From NCBI GenBank assembly GCA_905221605.1, contig CAJNDS010000780.1, forward strand, positions 1 to 62,000: a stretch of 62,000 nt of DNA, given 5' to 3'. The stretch comes from Symbiodinium natans (Eukaryota > Sar > Dinophyceae > Suessiales > Symbiodiniaceae). Below, piece by piece: positions 22,740-32,644 of this stretch. Positions within the stretch are counted from its first letter, which is position 1; every line of letters starts with the position of its first letter. The notes beneath the pieces were generated by a model, which did not search any database, was not told the DNA's origin, and saw nothing but the letters and a program-made list of their open reading frames with translations. A program made the translations under genes and the position numbers.

Positions 22740-24110
22740 TTATGCTAATTGTGCTTTTCAGAAATAGTATACAAGTGGTCTTCATTACTTGGTGTTTTGG
22801 TAGCTAAATTCGCATGGATACTAGTTGCCTGGTAAAAGTGATTAATTATCTAGAAGCAGCATTTGCAATACTTGTCTTGAGAAGAAGCATTTATTGCTTA
22901 AAATTGTTTGCTTAAAAAGTTCCTTCTGCTCGTCCAGGGATACCCCAAAACCCTATAATCCAAACTTCACCAGAGATTCTCCTGACTAGCTTGCGCTTTT
23001 GGATGTTTTTTTGTATTTGTGAATTTGCTTGTGTATGGCCTTCACTAAATACTTTTCTAGGATTCTTGTGCATTTTTTAGGCCTGATTGTGCAAGTTGTG
23101 TTTTTCAAACATAGTTTGTAAGTGGTCTTTCTTGAATACTTCAGACATCTTTGTTTCATCGTTATGTAAGTAGAACCGCTTCTATTTCCATTGTTGTGCA
23201 TTTTTAAGCTTGCTTATGCAAATTGTGCTTTTCAGAAATAGTATATAAGTGGTCTTTATTGAATACTTCAGCAATATGTGTTCCATTGTTATGTAGGTAG
23301 AACCGCTTCCATTTCCGTTAGTGTTTATTTCGTATTTGGTTGAGTATGGTCCTTTAAATAGTATTCACTTGAGTCAAATTGGCCTATTTGCTTAAGAATT
23401 ACTCTAGTAGTTACATTCGCACAGAATGAATATTTCAAAAAAACTGTTTCATGATTATGTAAACATAAGGTATTTCAGTGGACTTTGCAGATAGTATTTC
23501 AATAATAAACACAACTGTTCCAATGCATTAGTTGCTCAACAAAGCACTATTTGCCCTATAAACCACACTTTGCCATATTTTGGTTGAATATGATGCTTAT
23601 TTCGTATTTTGGTTGAGTATGGTCCTTTAAATGGTATTCACTTGAGTCAAATTGGGCTATTTGCTTAATAATTACTCTAGTAGCTAAATTCGCATCGAAA
23701 GATGATTTCAAAAATATAAAGATTTCATGAATATGTAAACATAAGGTATTTCAGTGGACTTTTCAGATAGTATTTGATTCATACTTTGCCTAGCACAAAC
23801 ACAATTGTATAAATACGGTAGTTGCTCAACAAAGCAATCTTTGCCCTTTAAACGCACACTTTGCCATATTTTGGTTGAGAATGGTGTCTATTTCGTATCT
23901 TGGTTGAGTATGCTCCCTTAAGTAGTATTCACTTGAGTCAAATTGGGCTCTTTGCTTAATAAATACTCTAGTAGTTAAATTCGCATAGAATCACGAAAAA
24001 TGTTTCACTATTTGATTAATGCTTTGCCTCGTGCAAACACAAACTGTATGAATAAATTAGTTGCTCAACAAAACATTAATTGCCCTATAAACGCACAAGG
24101 TGCATAGAAA
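22740..24110. repeat. AT-rich tandem repeats in element A
   Basis: A unit containing AAATAGTATA(T/C)AAGTGGTCTT recurs at about 22762, 23109 (degenerate) and 23236. A longer monomer beginning TTTCGTATTTGGTTGAGTAT recurs at about 23327, 23600 and 23891 (273 and 291 bp apart) with internal landmarks (CACTTGAGTCAAATTGGGCT, TTAGTTGCTCAACAAA). The last copy has an internal deletion. No coding signal is seen. Confidence 0.8.
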
Positions 24111-24339
24111 AAACACAGATCTAGAAATCTAAAACAGCATTGTCCGCTTCAGATTCGAAATGTAGATTAATCCAATGCCGGCTTATCGGGGTCTGTGAGG
24201 TGGGTGTCCCAGTAACTGTCCTTCATTACCTGGTGATTAACTACGCGGCTTTGGGCCTTCGTTGCTATTTTTTGTTAAAAAGGCCTACAAAGGCCTAAAA
24301 AGGGTAGGTCGCTTGGGGGGGGGGGTAGCATATATATAT

Positions 24340-24960
24340 ATATATGATGTTAGATGCAATTTTATGTGTATATATATATATGTCAATGGAGAAATATTGG
24401 ATAGTAAGCAATTGGCAATATACAGGTGATAGACAACAGATAGTTTCATACTCACACATATGTACTGCAAAACATCTTTTACACAAAAGTATGGAGGGGG
24501 TTAAGGGGATCGCTGTTTAGGACTCGCGGTCATTGAAGGCTGCTGGAGGCATCAGGCGTATGATCGTTAAGGTCCCAGGGTTTAGGATGCGGTTGTGGAA
24601 AGCATAACGCAATTTACAACTGTTGCGAAATTACCCTTCTCGCAGGGATGAGGTCCCAAAGGCTTGGGATCTGGGACTCAGGATTTACAGGCCCCGCACA
24701 AGAAGTCTGCCATTGCACAGAGTGTCGCCGCATTGCTTGATGCCACGCATGAACGCAATCCTGAGCTTCAAAGCCCAAGGCAGAAGTTCGAGAACTGAAA
24801 GTATCTTTCGCGGCATGCTGGCAGTGCACTTCGCAAGCCCCAGCCCTTCTGAAGGCATTTGGTAGACATTCAGCTCCTCCCTCCACACTTCCGCACATGC
24901 TCCAAACATGAATTCAGCGCATCGAAGGCAGCGATGTGACGTGCAGCAAAAAACACAATT
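24340..24960. other. TA-rich flank of element A and spacer
   Basis: Continues with (TA)n at 24369-24381 and AT-rich sequence, then normal GC content from about 24500. A minus-strand frame at 24685-24909 (LAKCTASMPRKILSVLELLP…) is weakly protein-like but has no motif or clear splice borders. Confidence 0.35.
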
Positions 24961-24964
24961 ATGC

Positions 24965-25320
24965 CTACAGGGTGTACAGCTTGGCTACTGTCACAGCTAC
25001 AGAAAGTATGGAGCCGTGCTTGAACCCTGCGATGCCGGGCCACGGCTGGCCCAAGGCTGCCAGCGCTTCAAGCTGTGCCGGTGGCTTCTCACCGCGCGGC
25101 CGCGTGAAGAGCCGCCGCGGTACCTTCTGGAAGACCTAGGGATCCATCCTCCTCTTAGCCCTTCTGAACCGCCGAAATCCGAGCCCCATCCATCCCACTT
25201 GGGGTGTAAAGTCTTTTAAACAAGCCTCCTCACGGTAAAATGTGCAGGGTTGGCGAGCTACACTTCTGCATGAGGATACAGCCACCGATGAAAACCAGCA
25301 AACATGACCTGTTCTCAGTT
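24965..25320 (-). CDS. Candidate coding exons, unknown protein
   Basis: Minus-strand segments read EEACLKDFTPQVGWMGLGFR (about 25240-25150) and FQKVPRRLFTRPRGEKPPAQ then LEALAALGQPWPGIAGFKHG (about 25138-25000). Both are protein-like with GC-ending codons. They lie downstream, on the same strand, of the gene ending at 25574 and appear to belong to a separate transcript. Borders and function are unresolved. Confidence 0.3.
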
Positions 25321-25573
25321 GCACAGGAGAAATAACTGTGAACCACTAAGTTTATGCGGTTTTGCAACACTTAATTCTGCTTTATGCTTTACACACCGGC
25401 GCTGGTTCCTGAATATCTCCCTCACATTAGGAGGAGGTCCGTATTGAAAACCGAACACTATGCAATGCTTTTGCAAACCTTGATCTAGAAAGTCAGAACC
25501 TTGACCTCCCTTGCTAATAACAGGCACCTTGCGCCTTGTGAGGCAACTTAAGCATCGATTCGGTAATTATGGA

Positions 25574-26004
25574 TCACGCCTGAGCCTCTTCCCGCAACTC
25601 TTCCGCGGTCAGGTGCACATAGTCCAGGAGCAGCACTTCGGTGCGAAACTGCCCTGAGCTCAGGACAACGAGAGGGAGTTTGGGCGCAGACCTACAGCCG
25701 GGAAGCCTCTGTCATCAGGACATTTCACTATCGCACAACTACCAAACACCGCACTCACGGGATCTTGCGGCACTTGGCAACTGGAAGCTGCAGCAGAACT
25801 TCTGCAATCTTCTGCACAATTGTACGTGACCACAGCTTCGTTGCCGTTGCATGTTGCACGACACTTCTCAGCTGGCGCATGAAAAGGATCCTGAGGATGT
25901 CCTTCCACCGACTTGAGTCTGAGCCGCCATAGATGTGGTGCCCGTAATCCCCGACGTAGAGGCCAGGTCTGAGTCTGGGAACAGTGGGATCCAGAGGCAC
26001 AAAC
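25574..26004 (-). CDS. 3' part of a gene with a PGLYVGDYG…EVLLLDY module (possibly FBXO31-like C-terminal domain)
   Basis: Two exons join exactly in phase: 26004-25928 (FVPLDPTVPRLRPGLYVGDY…) and 25653-25574 (…QFRTEVLLLDYVHLTAEEL…, TGA). The split codon across the junction is Gly (G|GG) in a 274-bp GC-AG intron (25654-25927). The module PGLYVGDYG-H-YG-FRTEVLLLDY resembles, to my recollection, the C-terminal PGLY.GtYG.HG.E.L.L.Y block of FBXO31-type F-box proteins, which select substrates for ubiquitin ligases; this assignment is an inference. The minus strand upstream at about 26345-26270 (QDMLRDMFGAFTPQQVSAM) may be an earlier exon, but I could not join it. Confidence 0.5.
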
Positions 26005-27240
26005 CTCAGCTCAGAGGCTCACAGGACAGCTGCAAGAGCAACAGCCTTGGACTCCCAGAGCCGAGGTGCTCGTCTGGGCTTCGGATCAGGGCTAAGTCGC
26101 ACGGAAACCTGGGCATGGGACGTGGGATATCAGAAGTCGCACCCTAGACAACAGTGTGAGGTGTGAACATCAGGCAACCACCTCGCCTCTCAACCAACTT
26201 TGCATAGGAAATTGCCCAACGACAGGTGCAGAAAAGAGATCTTGCGTGCAAACACAACCGGAATTCATTGCGCTGACTTGCTGGGGAGTGAACGCTCCAA
26301 ACATGTCACGCAGCATGTCCTGCCCAAGCTGTATCATGGGCATTGCATGGATCGGCCTCCTTCACGGATTTCCCAAAAAGCTTTTGAAAGCATTGCCCAG
26401 AAACTGCACTCCGTGCCTCAGCAAAATTAACCTAACCCTGCTAAGCCTGAATCATAAAAAAACGGTGCCTCGGTGCGTTGGCGAAGCGACTCCTCTGCAA
26501 AAGAAGATCGGCTAGGAGGCCTACATTGGGAAACTTCCTGTTGAAACTCGCTGTGTTGAGAGAGTTCTTAGTGCCACGTGGAGGTATCAAGACGTCTTCC
26601 ATGACTGACAACACCCACTGTGACTCCTCTGATCTGTCCAGATCGCCAACCCTCCAAGATGCGCCTCATCTGATGAAAAACGATGACAGTTGATAACATA
26701 ATGACTTGAGCTCTCTCCTCACGTTTGGCTCAAGATTTTTAAAATGGTTAGTAGTTAGTAGTCTAGAAGTTGCATGCTACGACACCAACTCGCGAGCTTT
26801 GCGGCACCCACTGGAAACAGCCATCTGCCCTAAACCCCAAACCCTCAAACTCGTTGCATCTCTTCCTGGCTCTCGGCTTGCAAGGCGAGAAGCTGGAACA
26901 CACTGGCCATCGGGCCTGGAATGCAAGATGGCCGCTTTGCCTATTAAGCACTCGAACGCAGACTCGTCAGGAGATCACGCAAACTCGCTCGAATTGCCCT
27001 GCCTGTCCGTGCTCATCCATTTCCTGTGACAGAACGACTGCAGAAAAGCCAACGCCAGGGGCCCTTAGGGAGAACGCTGTGTCCGCTATGTCGGCACGCA
27101 AGTCAAGTAGGACTGTCCTCGTCACTCTGATCTTGGAGAAAAAGAGCATTCGGCGGCCCAGCAACTGCAACAATTTATGACATGCAAATAAGGCCATGAC
27201 AGGGCGCATTGCTGACTATTGCGGGCACACCCGCCCTTTA
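26005..27240. other. Exon candidates only, strand unresolved
   Basis: Minus-strand stretches at 26270-26345 and 26967-27209 (RRMLFFSKIRVTRTVLLDLR…VVLSQEMDEHGQAGQFERV) are protein-like, but the plus strand of the second (APGALRENAVSAMSARKSSR) is also open. No motif is recognised. At 26718-26734 the plus strand has TTTGGCTCAAG, matching the last 11 bases of the dinoflagellate spliced leader. Confidence 0.3.
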
Positions 27241-27254
27241 ATTTTGGAGACTTT

Positions 27255-27380
27255 GTACCCTAAAACCTAAACCCTAAACCCTAAACCCTAAACCCTAAAC
27301 CCTAAACCCTGGGGGGGGGGGGGGGGGGCCTGCGCACTAAACCGAGTCCAACATTAAACCCTAAACCCTAAACCTAAATG
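27255..27380. repeat. CCCTAAA telomere-like array interrupted by a G18 run
   Basis: About seven near-perfect CCCTAAA units (27259-27308) end in an uninterrupted G run (27311-27328). After about 25 other bases, further CCCTAAA units follow (27357-27378). Confidence 0.9.
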
Positions 27381-27838
27381 AGCATTCCCATGCTTTGATA
27401 AGACGGTGCCTGGGCCGTCGGGGCTGTAGCCGGCCGAGGCTCGGGCCTGCTGCGCCTGTCAACGCAGCAGCAGAAGCAGCAGAACCCTACGAGATTATAC
27501 TCTGCGATGCTATGTTGTGCGATTATTACAAAAGAATCCTACTATGTTATACTACATCAGACCAATCTTTCTACTATTCTGTACTTGTTTTCTACTATGA
27601 TACTGTATTCACTGTCTCAACCTCCGATCTGAAAAGCACAGACCTCGGGGACCAGGCGAATCCCGCGGCGAGGTGCAAACAGCGAAGCCTCTTGCAGGCT
27701 CTGAGAATCTTGGGCCCTATATTAAATGCAGCAACAGAACTTCTCTAACCTTTATGATTGCTAGTCTTTTTCCGTAGTATCAACATCGTTAGTATGATGA
27801 CAATTCTGACCTACATATATATATATACATAGATATAT
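27381..27838. other. Spacer between telomere-like tract and element C
   Basis: A plus-strand frame of 117 codons (27395-27748) crosses AT-rich sequence and has no motif. (TA)n lies at 27816-27840, immediately outside element C. Confidence 0.4.
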
Positions 27839-29234
27839 ATGCTAACCCCCCCCCCTCCCAAGACCAACCCTAACTCTAAAAAAGGCATTCTTGTAGGTTT
27901 GTCTCCTGGTATTAAGAAGGAAACCTATTCCCGGACTCGATGGAACTGTAGTGAAGCCTCGATAGAATTGTAGGGAAGCCTCGGGGCTTAAAGATTTTCA
28001 TGTATGAGTCGTGACGAAGTAGTATAAAAGTGAGCTGAATTCCTTAAGACATGCATATGACTACCCGTGTCATGTATGTATATAAGGTAATGTGTATTGG
28101 ATATGAAACATAAATAATGGAGAAAAAAGGATGACGGTACTCCTCAGACCACAAGACTAGGAAGCATTCGAGGGCATAGGGTGATGCGAAAAAATCATTG
28201 CATGCAAGCCCCGGACGCGAGAAGACTGCGAGAAAAAAATATTCAGTATGTTCGGGCTTAGAAATGCCTTTGTTTGTGGGCCTGCCTCCCACATCATGTA
28301 TGAAAAAAGGGAATATGCACTCTAAACAAAATACAGATACTGGAGCCTATGGAAGTTGCAATGAAGAGGTAGAAGAACTGCCCACATCATCTACGTATGT
28401 AGGGAATCTGTACTGTAAGCGAAATACAGATACTGGAGAAGAAAGGATGATATGAGGATTATAATGCGGGGTACTATCACCCCTATCAAGGACCATTAGC
28501 CTAAGGGGGAACATCCCGAATGGTAACCCTTGAACCATAAAACTTGGAAGTATTCGAGCACAAGTACATGAATTTGGTTCCGTCTCCAGGTCACAATCTC
28601 CCCCAACATCAACAAACAAAAAAACATGGGGGACTAGTCCCCAGGTCTGGGTTATAGTGTCCCACTTTGTTTTTTTTTGTTTTGTTTGGTTTTGGGCGGA
28701 GTTGCTTTTTTAATTCCGTCTCCAGGTCACAGTCTCCCGCCTCCCCCAAAACCAAAAAGACCAAAAAAACAAAAAAATTGGGAGACTAGTCCCCCAGGTG
28801 GTCCAGATCATGGTGTCCCATTTTTTTTGAATTTGTGTTTCTTCTGGTTGTTTTTATGTCTGAAACCCAAACAACTGATCAACGACACGGCACTTAAGAC
28901 TTGCCAAACACACCTATGCCGGGCGCGGGGCCTACATATTTCAGCCTTACCACCTGATCTTATGGTAAACACCCGATTCCGGTAAAAAAAATCGCCTTTA
29001 AACACCGGAAACCTCTGTTTCTCTAATGTAAAACCAAGGTACGTCTTAAATCCTGCGCCCGGCAATATGTATGTATATATATATATATATATACATATAA
29101 TATATTTATAGACATATATATATATACACATATATATATATATATAGTTATTTATCTTTTTATTCATCTGTTTATTTATGCTGATATGACTGAGCGGTAG
29201 TAGGCCTCGGGGCCGGGGGAGGGGGAGGGACCAT
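27839..29234. mobile_element. Repeat element C: putative third member of the TA/poly-C TIR family
   Basis: The left end is ATGCTAA + C10 + TCCC next to a (TA)n run. The right end, read on the minus strand, is ATGGTCCCT + C5 + T + C5 + GG. This is the same ATGCT/ATGGT pairing as elements A and B, though the inverted repeats are much more degraded and the right flank has only a short ATATA. Internally it has direct repeats in the ATGCT half and a CCAAAA/TTTTGG inverted motif in the ATGGT half, as in A and B. (TA)n tracts also occur near 29068-29145, inside the right end. No coding signal is seen. Membership is an inference from architecture. Confidence 0.42.
28120..28860. repeat. Direct and inverted repeats inside element C
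   Basis: A unit with CCCACATCAT … AAATACAGATACTGGAG occurs twice (about 28290-28345 and 28380-28437). CC(A)TAAAACTTGGAAGTATTCGAG-type sequence occurs at 28148-28175 and 28535-28560. A ~145-bp unit with CCGTCTCCAGGTCACA…CTCCC, a CAAAA-rich stretch, then GGGAGACTAGTCCCC occurs at about 28578-28665 and 28719-28825; each has complementary CTCCC/GGGAG arms. Confidence 0.7.
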
Positions 29235-30027
29235 ATAAAGTAGAAGATTTCCGGGTTGAACACTTCTGACTCAAAAGCTCTGACCCTTCAAGGCTGGAAA
29301 CACGTATTCATCACAGCCAGCTACGCAATACCACACATGCCCCACAGTTACTTCATGACAAGTGTTAACAACCTTGACAGCTCACGACACCGCAACCAAG
29401 TCCCTCCCATAGTCCCTCCCCACATGACCTCAGCAAGTCGACTGGAAGAGAACAATCTGGACGCCTGGGATAGAAGCTCAGGGATACGATGTGTCAGGCT
29501 ATTCGAAGATTTCCTCTGGGCACGTCCATCTGCTGCTCTCTACGCTTTGCTGTCAGGATGAGAGCTCAACCTAATGTTGCCTCATTCTCTGATACTTTGT
29601 AATAGCAGCCTACTCTGCGCTTCGGGTTGTTGCGAACCGGAGTTCAAACCACAGAAGCCCTCGGAAGAGCGATCCCCTCTCACTCTTGGGCCCCGTCCTG
29701 CGTGTATGCCGCGATGGCCTCCACGTCCATTGGTGCCAAGCTGGCCTCACCGGTGAACCAAGTCGCCGAGACGGAGCTCCTGAGGCTTTGGGTACGGCTC
29801 AGGATTTAGGGCGAAATATTGGGATGCTCTGACTATACTCACAATCCTTAATAGGAACTATAGTACCCCCTGTTGTAATCCCAATTACGGACTGTTAGTA
29901 TAAGGGGGAACACCCAAATAGGGTATAGGGAGGGCATTAAGATTTGAGATGCAGCGATCCTGATTTCACCAGGCCTGTCTTCCAAGATCGACACCTTGGC
30001 TAGCACTACCATGAGAACTTCCCGAAT
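29235..30027. other. Spacer with weak plus-strand frames and a dispersed repeat relic
   Basis: Plus-strand frames at 29256-29561 (…EENNLDAWDRSSGIRCVRLF…) and 29627-29809 are open, but without motif. At 29840-29945 a relic of the 16.7-kb MITE-like repeat is visible (alternating TACCCCC and AAGGGGGAAC blocks). Confidence 0.35.
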
Positions 30028-30081
30028 CCTAAACCCTAAACCCTAAACCCTAAACCCTAAAGCCTAAACCCTAAACCCTAA
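30028..30081. repeat. CCCTAAA telomere-like array
   Basis: About seven tandem CCCTAAA units with one variant (CCTAAAG). Confidence 0.9.
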
Positions 30082-30295
30082 GAGATCGTCATTCCTGACC
30101 ATGAGGCAGCTGCAGCCAAGAAGCTTCGAAAAGAGGCACCTTGCAGGAGAAGCCATGAAACACACTGCTGCAGCTGCTTCGTGTTAGGGCTTTGTTCAAC
30201 CGTAATGAAGGGTGTCTTCGGGCCTCTGCAAGCTCTACGACGCAACGAAGAGTAGTGTTGAGCCGACTTGACCACACTTCCTTCCTTCTGCGCAC

Positions 30296-30372
30296 CTGGA
30301 CCTCCGCAAAGCTGCCATCATCTTTCGGCAGGAAGCGCACAACGGATCCACAAAGGCGGCCCTCCACGATAC
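30296..30372 (-). CDS. Internal exon of an unidentified gene
   Basis: A 77-base minus-strand exon with an AG acceptor (CACCGAG, exon from 30372) and a GT donor (GTCCAG|GTGCGC, to 30296). It reads IVEGRLCGSVVRFLPKDDGS then FAEVQ. Exact border motifs and a balanced composition support it. The open frame continuing to 30089 is probably intron plus the next exon in another frame. Function unknown. Confidence 0.42.
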
Positions 30373-30543
30373 CTCGGTGTCAGAGCTTTAGTGGGCCAAG
30401 AGGGACTTGTTGACTTTTTCGTTTCTCGATTCCAGGAGTTCTTTTCCTTGGATCAAGGTTAAGCCCTTCCCCCTTAACAAACAATAATACAAAATATTAT
30501 ATATATGGAAGGACTGCTGCAACCGGCCAACACAGCGAACGAA

Positions 30544-31160
30544 TCATGAGCATAATGAGCATTGTTGACATCTGATTCTGCGAGCTGCCGCGCTCTCTAA
30601 ACTCACCGAAATCCAATTAAAGTTGCTCTTGCTTTTGCCTGAGAATGAGATGGCCATTGGGTCGGAGTGCGCAGCAGCGCTACGAGGCCCCAGGGAAAGG
30701 CACCGGCCAAGACGTAGAAGCCTAGCAGGGCGCGGTGCGTCTGTCGCGCTCCGAACACAGAATTCCTGTTGGACGACGCCCTGCCGCCACCAGACCAGAG
30801 GACCGATCCGATTGCAACGTAGCCACTCATTTGACACCATTTCGTCAGTGATTTAGTATTGGTAAATTGGTAGTGTGTCTTTTTGGAGCACCCATATGGT
30901 TCGTCACGGCGCTCCATAAATATTCTTCGTGGCTTTTCCCACGAAAGGACAGGCATTTTACGACGGCGGCAAAGAATGCAATCGCCTTGTCATAATGTGT
31001 TCATGGGGGGGGCTCTTTTCCCTCTTTGATGCTGCAGGCAAAGCCCGGTTAGAATACAAGTCTCTCAGAGGGGCTGTTTAGCACAGCATGAAGCAAAGGG
31101 CAAAGGATAAACGCCCAATCGCACCCTCTTGATCTTGTTCTGGTAACTAAAACTGTCAAG
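30544..31160. other. Possible membrane-protein exon; otherwise nothing assigned
   Basis: The minus strand at about 30780-30610 reads ARQTHRALLGFYVLAGAFPW then GLVALLRTPTQW, a hydrophobic, helix-like stretch, so it may be an exon. No partner exon or family is recognised. Confidence 0.28.
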
Positions 31161-31495
31161 GCTTTGAGTGCATTTTGTTACTATTTTGTTCTGTGTTCTG
31201 TCGCACCTTGTAAGTGCACATCGAATGACAGAGCTCTTCATCGGATCGCGGAAACCCTCAAGCACATTTGTCGACTATTGGGGTCGACTATTGACCAGAG
31301 TGACGCTGCCGGCAGCCTGTGGACCCCGCCTTCCAGTGGCATCCATTGCTCCAATGCCCGGTACAGGCCTGGCGAATGACAAACGCATGAAAGGCGCCCA
31401 AAGAGAAGCAACTGGAAACAAAACTCAGCTCTACACACGCCGGCTAGGCAGACGCAGAGCCATAGAGCAGATGCAGGTCATTTGTGTCAAGCTCG

Positions 31496-32112
31496 CTACA
31501 ACCCTGCTCTACATGAGACACGGTTCTTGCGACTGTGAGGCATGTGCGCCGCTCCTCGTGCTGACAGCTTCGGCCACTCCTTCAGCCTCTCATCCGTGGC
31601 GTACCAGTACCTGAGCGCATTTTGCGCATTGATCAACATCCTCCAGCAAGACGAGATCAGACGAGACCCGCCCTGCTCCCAAGCGAGAAGTCCATCCTGA
31701 AGAAAAACTGATGTGCTTGCAGAAAGAGTTGCCGTTGACAAAGGTGCCACCACGCACCCTCCTGACTTACGTGCGGCTTCCTTGTTTCAACGACTCATCT
31801 CTGCTGACACTGACTGCCCTAAGTGCATGTCCTCGTCCAGAAGTGCCGCGAGGTCTTTGCACAGAACTCCTGATCTGTCAAGCCGAACAGCCTTTCTTGC
31901 AGTACAGCAAAAGAACTCCCACTCCGAACGCACTGATAAGCCAAGGTGCCAAAAGTCGTAAGCCGCTGCGAGTTGTGCGTGATGCAAGAGAGAACTTCCG
32001 CCAGAACTTGGGGTGGAAGAGTAGATAAAGACCTAGTCAGGCAAAGTGGCTGTCCAGTGATGGTTGGACAAAGGCTCTGGACCCTGGACAGCTCCTCAAA
32101 AGCCATCTCCAT
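31496..32112 (-). CDS. Candidate exons, possibly the C-terminal tail of the polycystin-like channel
   Basis: Minus-strand segments read SVRSEWEFFCCTARKAVRLD…GVLCKDLAALLDEDMHLGQS (about 31935-31800) and DGLLAWEQGGSRLISSCWRM then LINAQNAL (about 31702-31630), the latter between a CTTCAG acceptor and a CTCAG|GTACTG donor. A third frame (EMAFEELSRVQSLCPTITGQ, about 32110-32040) is also open. They lie downstream of the S6 exon of the channel on the same strand and could be its cytosolic tail or a separate gene. Confidence 0.33.
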
Positions 32113-32414
32113 GTGCGAAGTGGTCCGGACTTCGGCAGTACTGGTATGTTACACATATTCGGACCCGAGTCACTCCGCATCCCAAAGGTCCCGTGTACCC
32201 AACGTGTCCCAAGGTGGACCGAAAGCCTCGAAATCAGCCTCTGATTGCTTTGAGACTGCTCCGGCATGGTTCGGGCGCTGGCATCAGGATACCAGTGCAA
32301 GGCCCATGTTTGCAACTAAGGCGAACGAGAACTTTGGCAAGATCACGCGCTAGCTTTCAGCAGTTCGGGTGTGCAGGGAGTGCTTGCTGCTTTGGCTAGC
32401 TCTCTCTTCAAGTT

Positions 32415-32440
32415 CCTCCTTCTTTCTTTCTTTCTTTCTG
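32415..32440. repeat. (TTTC)n microsatellite
   Basis: Several tandem TTTC/CTTT units between coding segments. Confidence 0.85.
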
Positions 32441-32644
32441 AGGGCATGAGGGCTTCCCTCTCTCTATTCTCATGCACAGGCACACTAAGTCACTTTGAAT
32501 GGAGAAGCTCTTCATCAGAAGGGGACAAACCCTAGATTCTAGATGCCATGAGAGGGCAGCTGAGCTTGAACCCATATGGAACCACGCATCAGCACAACAA
32601 CATGAAGAGTGCACCGCGCAGAGACATGGACAACTAGGCCTAAA

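Larger units (their letters stand above)
22291..24331. mobile_element. Repeat element A: 2.04-kb TIR element in a TA microsatellite
   Basis: The left end reads ATGGTA + C11 + AGTGACCTACCCTTTTT (22291-22324). The right end, read inwards on the minus strand, is ATGCTA + C11 + AAGCGACCTACCCTTTTT (24331-24297): terminal inverted repeats of about 35 bp with one substitution and one indel outside the GGT/GCT difference. Both ends abut (TA)n runs (22266-22284 and 24331-24346), suggesting insertion into a TA microsatellite. Inside are a CCAAAA/GGTTTT inverted repeat near the ATGGT end, then AT-rich tandem repeats. There is no open frame of note, so it is non-autonomous or not a transposon in the usual sense. 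It shares its plan with elements B (53955-56704) and C (27839-29234). Confidence 0.62.

Noticed and set aside
29068-29145. The TA runs at 29.07-29.14 kb as the right end of element C
   Set aside because: No C/G run or ATGGT/ATGCT motif is adjacent; the motif at 29210-29234 fits better, though weakly.
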